DNA of 64,000 nucleotides from Strix aluco. Its lineage: Eukaryota; Chordata; Aves; Strigiformes; Strigidae. Below the pieces are notes generated by a model. The model searched no databases, was not told where the DNA came from, and was given only the letters and a program-made list of their open reading frames with translations. The stretch's first letter is position 1. Every line of letters begins with the position of its first letter. The translations under genes and the position numbers were made by a program. The DNA is taken from contig NC_133932.1 in assembly GCF_031877795.1 (NCBI RefSeq), positions 20,586,180 through 20,650,179 of the forward strand, written 5' to 3'. Shown one piece after another: positions 25,201 to 41,908 of this stretch.

Positions 25201-27051
25201 CTTTGGGACTGTCTTGTGGGTGAGCATGTTTATATGAGAAATCCAATCCCTACTGATAGCTTAATGTTCGTGGGTACGTATTTAGTACAAAAGTAGGCTG
25301 TAGCTCCTCCACCCAATTGAATTAACATAGTTGAAAGAGAGGGTGAGTGGATGTTTCATGAGAGTGGCAACCGGTAATGAATTCCTGATGAGTTTACCTG
25401 TAGCTTTGCTGTCCTCTTTGCACAGTAATGATCGGAGTGGCTGAATATACCTGGGGAAGCTGGCTAATTGAATAAGTTCATGATAATAGCTCATTAACCT
25501 CATTGATCACCGCCTCCTACTCTTACGAGGGTTACCTGATTTATCACTTGAGTTTTGAAAGGAGATTCAGTCACTTCCCAGTGGACAAGTGTCCATATGC
25601 TGATAATCTGTCACAGACATGTTTGTTGCTGCCTGCGTTATCTAGACTGCCAGGGAAGTAGTAAAGGTGTGGGTTGGACTGAGATCGTGCTTACAGAGCA
25701 GCCTTTAGTCACTTTTTGATAGGGCAGTGACAAGCTTAGGGAGGCAGCGGTGCAGGTGGCATCAATTTTCTGGTTAAAATAACATTTTCCAGGGCCACTA
25801 CTGATGTTTTTTTTACTAGCACTAATGTTTTTTTGAGTGTGTGCGGACTTGGTAGCCTTGCAGAAAGCTCTCTGATAGCTTTATTGACTATTATTGGCTG
25901 TTATCTAAATGTGATTCCTTATTTCTTCCCTAGGAATGGGCATTAATTCTCAGAATCCTCGAATTTCAGGTCCAAACCCAGTGGGTCCAATGCCAACCCT
26001 TAGCCCAATGGGAATGACCCAGCCTCTTTCCCATAACAACCAGATGCCCTCTCCAAATGCTATGGGACCCAATATACCTCCTCATGGGGTCCCCGTGGGA
26101 CCCGGCCTGATGTCACACAACCCGATGATGGGGCACGGTTCCCAGGAGTCTCCAATGGTACCTCAAGGACGCCTGGGCTTCCCACAGGGGTTCCCTCCCG
26201 TACAGTCCCCTCCACAGCAGGTGCCATTTCCACACAACGGGCCCAGCGGTGGACAAGGCAACTTCCCAGCGGGAATGGGCTTCCACGGAGAAGGACCCCT
26301 GGGGCGTCCTACCAACCTGCCCCAAAGTTCGACAGATCCAGCACTTTGCAAGACTGGAGGCCCTGGCGGTCCAGACTCCTTCACTGTTCTTGGAAACAAT
26401 ATGCCTTCGGTTTTCACTGATCCAGAGCTGCAGGAGGTGATCCGCCCTGGAGCCACGGGAATACCCGAGTTTGACCTGTCCAGGATTATCCCGTCAGAGA
26501 AGCCCAGCCAGACACTACAGTATTTCCCTCGTGGGGAGGTGCCAGGCCGCAAGCAACCACAGGGTCCTGGGCCTGGGTTCTCCCACATGCAGGGGATGAT
26601 AGGAGAGCAGACCCCGAGGATGGGACTAACGTTGCCTGGCATGGGGGGCCCCGGGCCGGTGGGAACTCCGGATATCCCTCTTGGGACGGCTCCGTCCATG
26701 CCAGGTCATAACCCGATGAGACCGCCTGCCTTCCTGCAGCAAGGCATGATGGGGCCACACCACCGCATGATGTCACCAGCACAAACGGCGATGCCTGGCC
26801 AGCCCGCGCTCATGAGTAACCCCGTGGCCGCCGTGGGCATGATCCCAGGCAAGGACCGAGCCCCTGCAGGGCTGTACAGCCACCCGGGCCCTGTGGGGTC
26901 ACCTGGTATGATGATGTCAATGCAGGGCATGATGGGACCCCAACAAAACATCATGATTCCCCCCCAGATGAGGCCCCGAGGTATGGCTGCTGACGTTGGC
27001 ATGGGAGGATTTAGCCAAGGCCCTGGAAACCCAGGGAACATGATGTTTTAA
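16235..27051 (+). CDS. BCL9: BCL9, Wnt/beta-catenin transcription co-activator (seven coding exons)
   Basis: Seven exons (16235-16287, 17853-18169, 19078-19267, 19728-19827, 20278-22507, 24344-24604, 25934-27051) join at GT-AG introns into 4,269 nt, that is 1,422 residues plus stop; human BCL9 is 1,426. BCL9 is a nuclear adaptor that bridges beta-catenin and Pygopus in the Wnt enhanceosome. The seen hallmarks are HD1 (Pygopus PHD binding, about residues 175-210), HD2 (beta-catenin-binding helix, about 348-374, with the RSLQTLRDIQRMLF core), HD3 (about 457-501), a basic patch near 94-101 (KGKGKRER) that may act in nuclear import, and a long Pro/Gly/Met-rich C-terminus ending in GNPGNMMF. The start at MHSSNPKV matches the human N-terminus, although its Kozak context is weak (T at -3, C at +4). 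The paralogue BCL9L is a poorer match. Confidence 0.96.
17377..17407 (+). repeat. G-rich tract in BCL9 intron, potential G-quadruplex
   Basis: A G run of 15 (17,387-17,401), flanked by further G5 blocks broken by single A or C bases. It lies in the intron between coding exons 1 and 2, about 450 bases before the exon 2 acceptor. On the transcribed sense strand it could fold as an RNA quadruplex. That is inference; the run length is also easily misassembled. Confidence 0.85.
17853..18169 (+). CDS. BCL9: BCL9 coding exon 2 (N-terminal Ser/Pro region, basic patch)
   Basis: Starts after CCCCAG and ends AAAG|GTATGT. It encodes residues 18-123, including SSPKSKQEVMVRPP, the KGKGKRERSIS basic patch and TPNDDPEIK. 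It follows the human protein almost residue for residue. Phase is 2 in, 1 out. Confidence 0.93.
19078..19267 (+). CDS. BCL9: BCL9 coding exon 3 (first half of HD1)
   Basis: Acceptor CCTTCCAG; donor ACAA|GTAAGT. It encodes about residues 124-186, from DCNSADHVKSQES to the start of HD1 (KVVYVFSTEMAN). HD1 is the Pygopus-binding segment and is split between this exon and the next. Confidence 0.93.
19728..19827 (+). CDS. BCL9: BCL9 coding exon 4 (second half of HD1)
   Basis: Acceptor TTTGCAG; donor CTTG|GTAGGG. It encodes KAAEAVLKGQVETIVSFHI and the residues up to VPL220. This is the helical part of HD1 and is essentially identical to human. The exon is phase 0 at its end (660 coding bases so far). 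Confidence 0.93.
19937..19962. repeat. (GA)n microsatellite in BCL9 intron
   Basis: About 13 GA units in the 450-base intron between coding exons 4 and 5. Confidence 0.9.
20278..22507 (+). CDS. BCL9: BCL9 coding exon 5 (large exon, HD2 and HD3)
   Basis: A 2,230-base exon holding more than half of the protein (residues 221-963). The acceptor is CTTGCAG and the donor TCGG|GTGAGT. It contains HD2 with the conserved beta-catenin-binding helix (LEHRERSLQTLRDIQRMLF, about 353-371) and HD3 (DHLDHMTPEQVAWLKLQQEF onward, about 457-501). The rest is low-complexity Pro/Gly/Met/Ser sequence, including a repeated KSP pattern near the 3' end. An alanine run of six (22,297-22,314) exceeds the shorter run I recall in the human protein. 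Long frames on the opposite strand are composition-driven shadows. Confidence 0.96.
23060..23420. promoter_or_regulatory. CpG-rich block in BCL9 intron with CTCF-like motif
   Basis: About 350 bases are markedly richer in G+C and CpG than the surrounding intron. At 23,241-23,254 the minus strand reads GCACTAGAGGGCAA, which I count as matching 12 of 14 positions of a common CTCF core consensus. The block could be an intragenic island, alternative promoter or insulator. It has no splice signals joining it to BCL9 that I can recognise. Confidence 0.4.
24344..24604 (+). CDS. BCL9: BCL9 coding exon 6
   Basis: Acceptor CCCAAG after a long pyrimidine tract; donor CCAG|GTAAGA. It encodes about residues 964-1050, including PYTMPPEPTLSQNPLSIMMS, SKFAMPSSTPLYHDAIK and ASSDDDSPPARSPN. 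This is one of the C-terminal blocks conserved between BCL9 and BCL9L. Phase is 1 in, 1 out. Confidence 0.94.
25934..27051 (+). CDS. BCL9: BCL9 coding exon 7 (C-terminal activation region and stop)
   Basis: Acceptor TTCCCTAG. It encodes about residues 1051-1422, ending GNPGNMMF with TAA at 27,049-27,051. It is rich in Pro, Gly and Met and contains the conserved SVFTDPELQEVIRPGATGIP and FDLSRIIPSEKPSQTLQYFP segments. These belong to the C-terminal part of BCL9 associated with transactivation and are nearly identical to human. Confidence 0.95.
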
Positions 27052-28133
27052 GCTGCTACCATAAGACTGGATGTTCTGATCCTTGTCAAGATGAGATTCC
27101 AAGTCCTGAGGGCTTTTTTGGGAGCTTCAGGAGTACAGTTTGGCCATGCAATAGGTGAAAAGAGACCAGAGGACGCTTTGGGAAATCTCGAATGTATGGA
27201 ATTACCTGAAAAAAAAAAAAAAAAATTATTCATTTTAACAGGTTGTTTTTTTTTTTAAGATTTATTTTTTAAAAATTATTTTTGTGGACTTGGGTATCCC
27301 GTGACGGCACCTGCTTTGAGAATCTGTAGCTGTATTTTGAGAATTGCCATTTGTCACAAGTTGCACCATTCTCTGTATGTTTACGTCCTTCGGACTGGCT
27401 TCTCCCAGGACTCTCGGTTATTTTTGGGGTTTTTTGTGTACTGTACTATATTGTAAAAGGGATTTTAGCAGAGACTTTAGTCTTTGGGGTGAGAGGAGAA
27501 TGGGATTCTAGGCTGTTTACTTTAGGTGGAGAATCCATCTTCAGAACTTCGGACTATTTTCCTTCAACTCCAATGTATAGAAAAACCAAACTACGACCTC
27601 AGAGCAGAGTATTAATGAAAAGCACAAAAAGGAACTTAAGTTCAGTGAGGGGAATCTTTTAAAAGAAATAAATAATAAGTTAAGGACATATTTTTCAAAT
27701 TATGGCGTGCTGTCCAGCACCTTCTGTCTCTCCCTCCCACTCTTTATTAAATAGGCTTCTCTCTCTCTCTCCGTCCCCCTTCTGTCTACTCCTATGGCAG
27801 CTGCAATACATTGTGTTATTTTGGGGAGTAAATCTAGGAGAGCCTCTCCTCACGTGGGGACTCTTCCCACTTTTAGGAAGGGGCTGGACTTGGACACTGT
27901 TACATCCTACAGTAGTCTCTCTCACTGTTTCCTATTCTCCTTTTCTTAGAAACCCCAAGTGATTTTATTAATGTGGGAGTGGAACAGACACTAAAAGTTA
28001 TCCAGGATTTTTTTTGTGGTTATTTTTTTTCCCCCCCAGCGTAAAACGTTCTGTGTAACCTCCATTAAATTTGGTACAAAACCACTCGCCAGGGCTGTGG
28101 TGTCAGAAAAATAAAATATATTGTTTCTTACAA
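27052..28133 (+). other. BCL9: BCL9 3' UTR
   Basis: About 1.08 kb from the stop to the likely cleavage site. It holds a 17-base A run (27,209-27,225), U-rich stretches after 27,240 and a CT-rich stretch at about 27,758-27,771. The 3' boundary rests on the poly(A) signal at 28,110; longer forms cannot be excluded. Confidence 0.75.
28110..28115 (+). terminator. BCL9: BCL9 poly(A) signal AATAAA
   Basis: A canonical AATAAA about 1.06 kb after the BCL9 stop codon. It is followed within 15-20 bases by a T-rich stretch suitable as a downstream element. It is the best candidate for the major BCL9 3' end. Confidence 0.75.
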
Positions 28134-31100
28134 AACTGAACTGTTTTCTTTATCCGGTCCAGTTGTTTCTGTGTACATCAGACAGCTGGCCAGATGACTG
28201 TTTGCTCTTCCTTATGATCACAGCAAGCCTAGAGGCCAGGTGGGGTAAGCTTTGGCAGCTCCTAAAAGTCCAGTCTGTATTCAGCTGTGTGTTCCTTGCA
28301 AGGCACTTCTGCTCACTTAATCCTGAACTGAGCTTGTTTTTCCTCTGAGTGAGGTCTTATTTCAGAATGCCTTAGGGACGATAGTTACGGTCTTTCTTCC
28401 TCAATTTGTTGAGGGTCAAGGAATAGATGAAATTTGTTGTCTCCGTCACTTCCTCCTGGTGTGCGTTTGCAGTGCTACAAGGTATGTGGTTTTGAGCTTT
28501 CCCTAAGCAGCGGCATCTGCCTGCTGAGCGCTGGAGTCCCAACGCTGTGCGGGGCTCTGGGGTTGTGTGTCCCCCTGGGGCCTTTGGATTGGGTAGGGTC
28601 TCTGACTGCCAGCACTCAGGGGCCAAGATAGTGGGGAACGGATGAACTTAAATAACAAAGGTGGGAGAGAAATCGTCAGTGAATAGATTTTTATCAAGAC
28701 AACCCTGCTGGGTAAATTGTTGCTTTGCTGCAGTTCTCATCGATCGCTTCCTAATCCCCTGTCTTTTCAAACTTGCCTTTTGAGAGATTTTCAGCAAGAA
28801 GGTTGTATGGTTTTGTCTATGAGAAGTGAAAGACTGGATGCCAAAACATGGATCGTTCCAGGAGCAGCACTCCTGGAGAAGACCGGGATGAGCCAGATGT
28901 GGATCTGTAGGGCAGGGCGTGGGCTCTGTGGCTGGCTGCTCTCTAGTCCCCCAGCACTGTATAGGGAATGTTAATCTGTTCTTCCTTCCACTTACTGATA
29001 CTTGAAATTATTTCAATGAGTAGTTTCCTCAGAGGGCTATTAGTGTGAAACTTTTATGTGGAGAATGAGTATCTCCAATATGCTTGTGCGTGATAGTTTT
29101 TCAGAGTTAACTGATCCTTAACAGGTGGAAAGAGAATTGCTGTCGGTAGCTGGCTTATCAAAGTTTTGCTGCTAGTGTTACAACATGAGTGAAGCCATGC
29201 ACCGTTGGAGGCATGCAAGCCTCAGAGCCTTCTGTTGCCTGCTTCCAAATTCACCTTTGTGCTGTCATGCAAATTTACAGTGATTTTGGGTGAGAATTAC
29301 TCTTTTGACAAAGTGTAGGATGTATGTTGTGGTGCTTCCCTCTTAACAAGACAAGCAGCCTGCCTGAAGCATGGGCTTGTCAAGATTTTAGAAAGAGCTG
29401 ACAATGACACAGTAAGTGTTATTTCTGTAGAGCGGAGTTACCTCTTCTTTTAAATGGTTGCACAGCTCCCTTTTGAGAACCTTGCACAGGAATTGTCACA
29501 GTGCAACCTTTTAAGTGTTGCCATTTCTGCCATGCCTCCTGACTGTTTTTACCATGTTCAACAAAGCAAACTTCTTGATCGACACAGAAATAACCTGGAG
29601 GGTTTGGGTTTTTTTAATGGTCTTTCTTAGTGCCTCCCATGCCTGTTGAGGTATTCTGAATAGTGAAGGATTTGAGGTGACTGCGACTTATTCTAGAAAA
29701 ATTAGCGTAGGGGATTCACTGTTTCAAAGCCGCTTGATAGTGAAAGGACACATTTTAAAGATGCTGGATAATTAAAGTTCCTTCTTGTCCATCTACCTTA
29801 AGATGCTAGCATTTGGTATCTTAACGAGATTTTTCCTACAGAAAATGCTGAAGATGTGGATTCTCCTGAGACCACGTAGGTGCACTTAACCTCAGCGGCC
29901 TTGCCTGCTTTGCACCAGCTGATGGACGAGGGATGCTAATGCCTTAGCTGGCTCCGGCTGGAAAAATCACTCAGTAGATGTAGACTGGACTTCTTTGTTT
30001 TTCTCTGATGCTACTTCTCCCCTTTTTGCTTTGCAAATGAAAAAGCTTTCTAGCTGCCAGCCTTGCAAATTCACCTTGGGATCTGTAAGTCAGGCTCTGT
30101 TCTCTCCTGCTTATTTATAATCAATAGTAACTGTGACTCAGCTCTGGTAGTCATGGTGCAGTTGAAGACAGAAAGTGGGGTTGCCATTTTTAGTTTTCTT
30201 CCCCTCCCCCTCCTCTTTCTTTTTTTTTTTTTTAAACTTTCAAATCATCCTCCTCCACCTTTGTTTGAAAGAATGAAATAGACTTTATTCATACATGCTT
30301 GGCTGCTCTTCCTCTCTAGTAACATGGGAGGAAACAGTCTGCTGTTCAAATTATCTCATCCCAGATGGCTGCGCAGCCGGAGTGCGGAGAGACTTAAAAG
30401 GTAAACCCAGCAGATGGTGAACTTCTGAAACGCAAAGTAATGCGCCTGCTAAATCAAAAGTTTAAGATATTTGAAATCTGTTTGTTTTAAAGCAGTAGAC
30501 TTTTGCAAACAGGTCATCTGTGAAGTACACTAGCAGTTTTAAGCACCGTCCAAATAAACTCGAGCTTTGTACCTGTATCATGGGCTAGCTAATCTGCCAA
30601 AGAACATGAGAAGCAAGTAGCCAGCATTACGAGTTTAGTGCTGACCTCCTAGTGGTATCTAATGAGTAACGTTTCAGAAGACAGATCAGTATATGGAGAT
30701 CTCATCTGCATCAGTCTTGGTTGGAATCTGAATGCTGCTGGTGCTTCTGGTACAATACATGTATCCTGACTTGGAGTAGATGTGGGTGCCCAACTCTTGC
30801 TGAGGGTAAGTGTGAATCCAAAACGTGCTCTTAAACTAACTGTTGGAACACAGCATTTGTTGTGCTATGGTGTTGGAGCTATGACAAACATGGTATACGT
30901 GGGGCTTAATTTTGAGGTGCTTGGTGTGCTGACTGTCTGCTATGCTGGTTTTCATTCTGGTGGCAGAAAAGGCTACATTTCATTCGTGGTGCTCTTCTGC
31001 ACTCACGATGGTGAATGCTTTTCTTATGGAGTCTTGGCAGGCTGTTGGCTGAAACCTGTTTCCTATTTTGATACCTCTCGAGGAGAAATGATCCATGTTT

Positions 31101-34040
31101 GATATAGGCCTGTATTTAGTAGAGCACGCTTCACTGTATCGATTGGTTGTAATTCTCAACCTAAAAAAGGTAAGTTGTCTTGTATATGTGCTGTGTCATG
31201 TCTCCTGTGGGGCGACCTCAGGCTGAAAGATTTTTCAGTTTTTAGCCAGTCCACGTAGTTTCCAATCTTTTCTGTTAATGCTGTTTGTTGTGGTAGATGT
31301 GTAACACCTAGCTTTAACCTTAAACAGAAAGAACATGATAAAATGCATTATCAGGAGTGTTCTTCAGGCCTTAAAAAGACCCAAACTGCTAGCTTTATTA
31401 TGTTGAGTTTATTGACACAAAAAATCCTCTTGTTCTCCTTTTGACTTTCAACCAGCAAACCTTTTGTGCTGAGAGATGTAGGTCCTCATGATGCATTATG
31501 CACTCAGGTTTTAAGCTTATGATTGTTTTTGTTTGAGCCAGAACATGAGGCAGGAAATGGTGATGGTATTTTGTCTAGAATACTGGAAACTTTAAAAGAG
31601 GATGTTTTACATGTTTTACAAACCCCTGAATTTAAGCTGACATCTTTCCTGCCAATTACCTCCTATACTAACATTGTCTTAAATGAAGCATACTATATGA
31701 GAATAGGTTTGCAATGAAAAATGAAAAGAAGTCTTTTAGGTTTAAGTTGACCAACCTGTGTTAACTGCATTGGACTAAAATAGCGAGAGAGTAGACTAAC
31801 TTGGGTTAGCAGCTCCAGCTCAGGTTTGAGGGAACCTGACGTTGAATATGTTAGCTGCTCGTGTCACCAGTTCTCATATTAACAGCCACGGGTAAGAAAG
31901 TTTTTTGGATTTCTTTTTCAGTCCCCTGGCATTTGTGTCTTTCACAGTTCTTGCAAAGAGTTGGCCTATTCACATAAATGCACTGCTTCCTTGGGAAACT
32001 GTTGATTTCTGGAAATTTTTCTTCCATGTTCTCAGAAATGCCTCAGCTCTTCCCTGCTGTGTTTGCAGTTCAGCGCTTCCTACTTACCTCTGTCCTTTGG
32101 TCTTAGAACTCTTCCACTGATCCACCAGTCCTTTTCTGAAACCATTATTTATGCTATTTGTAGTCAGAAATAACTCCGTCATTCTGTGGGCCACAACTAC
32201 CATGGAGTTGCTCAGTGGGATGAGGCCAATGCATGGCCCAACCACCTCCACACCAGGAGGAAGGGTAAGGCTGGAGCAGGGCACATAGGGCACCGCAGAA
32301 AACCTGTAAGAGACGATGATGAAGTGACCTGTTCCCAGCAGAGGCTTCTTCCTAGCCACTGCCAAGAAGCTGGCCTGTGTTTCTGAGTTCTTCTGCTGTT
32401 ACTGAAATGCACGTTACCCTACCTAGAGCGATATGATTATTTTAATGGTGTGAATGCAGTGCCCATTAACAATCTTACGTGCGCTAGGACAGCTCACGCT
32501 GCCGAGTTCTGTGGGTCTTGACTGTGTTGCAATTTTTAACCTGGTTGCTGGTCAGTTTTGCTGGGAGGTGGTCCTAGCTCTTTTTAGGAGAAAGTATGCG
32601 AATTCCCCCTTTGTCTACTGGTATGGCCAAAGCTGCTGATGCTGTTCCCTGATACCCTTTTCCCAAGCAGTCCATGTCTCACAAATAACTTGCAATCATA
32701 TGCCTCATGTTTCCATCACCATTCTCCAAATACTTTATATCGTGCGTAAGAGAGCTTGATTAGAGCAGAACAAACTGTTCTTAAGCAAGAGTAGGCCATT
32801 GATTTTTATATAATGGCATTATGTTTTTAGGCTGTATAAAAACTTGGTGGAAAATAACAATGTTTTGTTTGCTTTTTTGACAGCTTCTAATAGCAGTTCA
32901 GTGAGACCTCCAGCAATGTATTTAGTATTCAAATTATTCTGTTCACTGTGCGTGGTGTCAACATGTAATTGTGGTGGGGGCAGGCTAATGAAAGAGTAGA
33001 GGTAAATCCAGCCCACGCTTCTCAGGGAGAAGGTACTGTAGTGCCTCCAGTCACATATCTGTCAGTGACTTACATTAACATCACTGCAGTCTATTTGCTA
33101 AGTGAGGAGTAATGCAGAACCAAAACTGCAGGGCCATTTTAATAAGTGGACCCCCTATTTTAGCCTTTACATATCCCACAGGAAGTAGGTCAGGATCCAA
33201 GTTCTATTTACTGATTGAAAATTGGGGATTTTAGCAACATAGTGATCCTTAGTACTGTCTTACGAGAAAAAGTGTCATAATTTCAGCTAGAAGTACTTCT
33301 GTTGGCTGTGCTGGTGTATTCCTGTTTCAGCAAGTGCGAAATAGATGCAGTGCTGCCCAGAGCTGAAGTCAATAGCAGCTCCCTGGACTTCCTGGTTTAA
33401 AGCGCGTGAAACGGAGTTCACCAAGAGTGCATGTTCTTGTACTTGGCCCACTGTGGTTGTTTTGCATGTTCGCAGCAGAATTTCCATAATTACAAGAGTG
33501 CAGGGAAGAGGTTTGGAGGCTTTCTGTCCCTTTGGAGAGGTTTTGTGTGCACAGAAATGCCCTCAAGAAGATGGGGCAGCTCAGTGCTGTGCCATTTGGG
33601 AGGTTCATCTATCTGCAGAGCAACCCTCCAACGTGACAAAAGACAGGGAAAGGCACAGCAGCTTCTGCAGTTCGCCATCCATAAAAGCAATCGTTATGTC
33701 AAAGCTCTCAGGTCTGGTAGCACAGATCATCCCACAGTCCCAGCATATGAGGAACAGGTATGTTTTTTCTCATATTCCTGAAGCAGCAGGGCAATTTAAA
33801 GAGGTCTGTTCTCTCCCTTGCTGTTTTCAGCCTCTCCGTGCTTTAGTGTGGCTATCTCAGAAGTGAACTCGAGCCATTCTGTTACCTGGCTTCTTTCATC
33901 TTGCTGCTAACAGTGAAAAGTGACACTGTGCCACCCTGTGTCTGGTAGGAAAAAGTCCCCTCGTCTAAAATACCTTTAGAATAGGGAAGACTAGCAGGAA
34001 TATAAAGAAAAATACTCAAAGATTGTGACAATAAACTAAT
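28134..34040. other. Intergenic gap between the convergent 3' ends of BCL9 and ACP6
   Basis: No recognisable gene. The longest open frame is 33,345-33,866 on the plus strand (173 codons). It matches no family I recognise and overlaps similar-length frames in other phases, so I treat it as chance. An extended BCL9 or ACP6 3' UTR could occupy part of the interval. Confidence 0.6.
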
Positions 34041-34046
34041 TTTAAT
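34041..34046 (-). terminator. ACP6: Possible ACP6 poly(A) signal ATTAAA
   Basis: TTTAAT on the plus strand reads ATTAAA on the minus strand, only about 16 bases after the ACP6 stop. A T/G-rich stretch follows. Such a short 3' UTR would be unusual, so a more distal signal may be used. Confidence 0.3.
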
Positions 34047-34061
34047 TTAAGACAACTGAAA

Positions 34062-41683
<7,622 letters not shown>

Positions 41684-41720
41684 GGCGGCGGCCCGCTCGC
41701 TGCCGGCACCCGGCGGCGCC

Positions 41721-41736
41721 GCGCTTCCGGGGCGGG
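41721..41736 (-). promoter_or_regulatory. ETS/GC-box composite element, copy 1
   Basis: On the minus strand it reads CCCGCCCCGGAAGCGC, joining a GC-box core (CCCGCCCC) to an ETS core (CCGGAAG). It is identical to copy 2, 97 bases away, just upstream of the ACP6 start codon. Confidence 0.5.
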
Positions 41737-41783
41737 AAGCGGAGTCCCCCGCGGGCGCGGTGGGCGGCAGGGCCCGGCGGCGG

Positions 41784-41802
41784 ACTGCAGCTCCCGGCAG
41801 GC
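41784..41802 (+). promoter_or_regulatory. ZNF143/THAP11-type site (SBS-like)
   Basis: ACTGCAGCTCCCGGCAGGC resembles the ZNF143 promoter motif ACTACAACTCCCAGCATGC. I count 15 of 19 identical positions, with the CTCCC core intact. Such sites are typical of CpG-island promoters close to the transcription start. It lies about 100 bases upstream of the ACP6 ATG. Confidence 0.5.
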
Positions 41803-41817
41803 ACCGCGCCGCGGGCC

Positions 41818-41833
41818 GCGCTTCCGGGGCGGG
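41818..41833 (-). promoter_or_regulatory. ETS/GC-box composite element, copy 2
   Basis: Identical 16-base copy of the element at 41,721. Two perfect copies flanking the ZNF143-like site suggest a local duplication or selection for a core promoter module. Confidence 0.5.
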
Positions 41834-41850
41834 CAGCGGGGGACAGCGGC

Positions 41851-41908
41851 GCCCGGCAGCCCCCGGTACCGCCCGGCACCCCCGGTACCGCCCGGCACCC
41901 CCCGGCAC
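41851..41908. repeat. Short GC-rich tandem repeat upstream of ACP6
   Basis: About three copies of a roughly 19-base unit built on CCCCCGGTACCGCCCGGCA; the last copy is degenerate. It lies in the ACP6 CpG island. Confidence 0.75.

Noticed and set aside
33345-33866. Plus-strand open frame of 173 codons between BCL9 and ACP6
   Set aside because: No recognisable domain, overlapping frames of similar length in other phases, and no codon bias; expected by chance in 64 kb.
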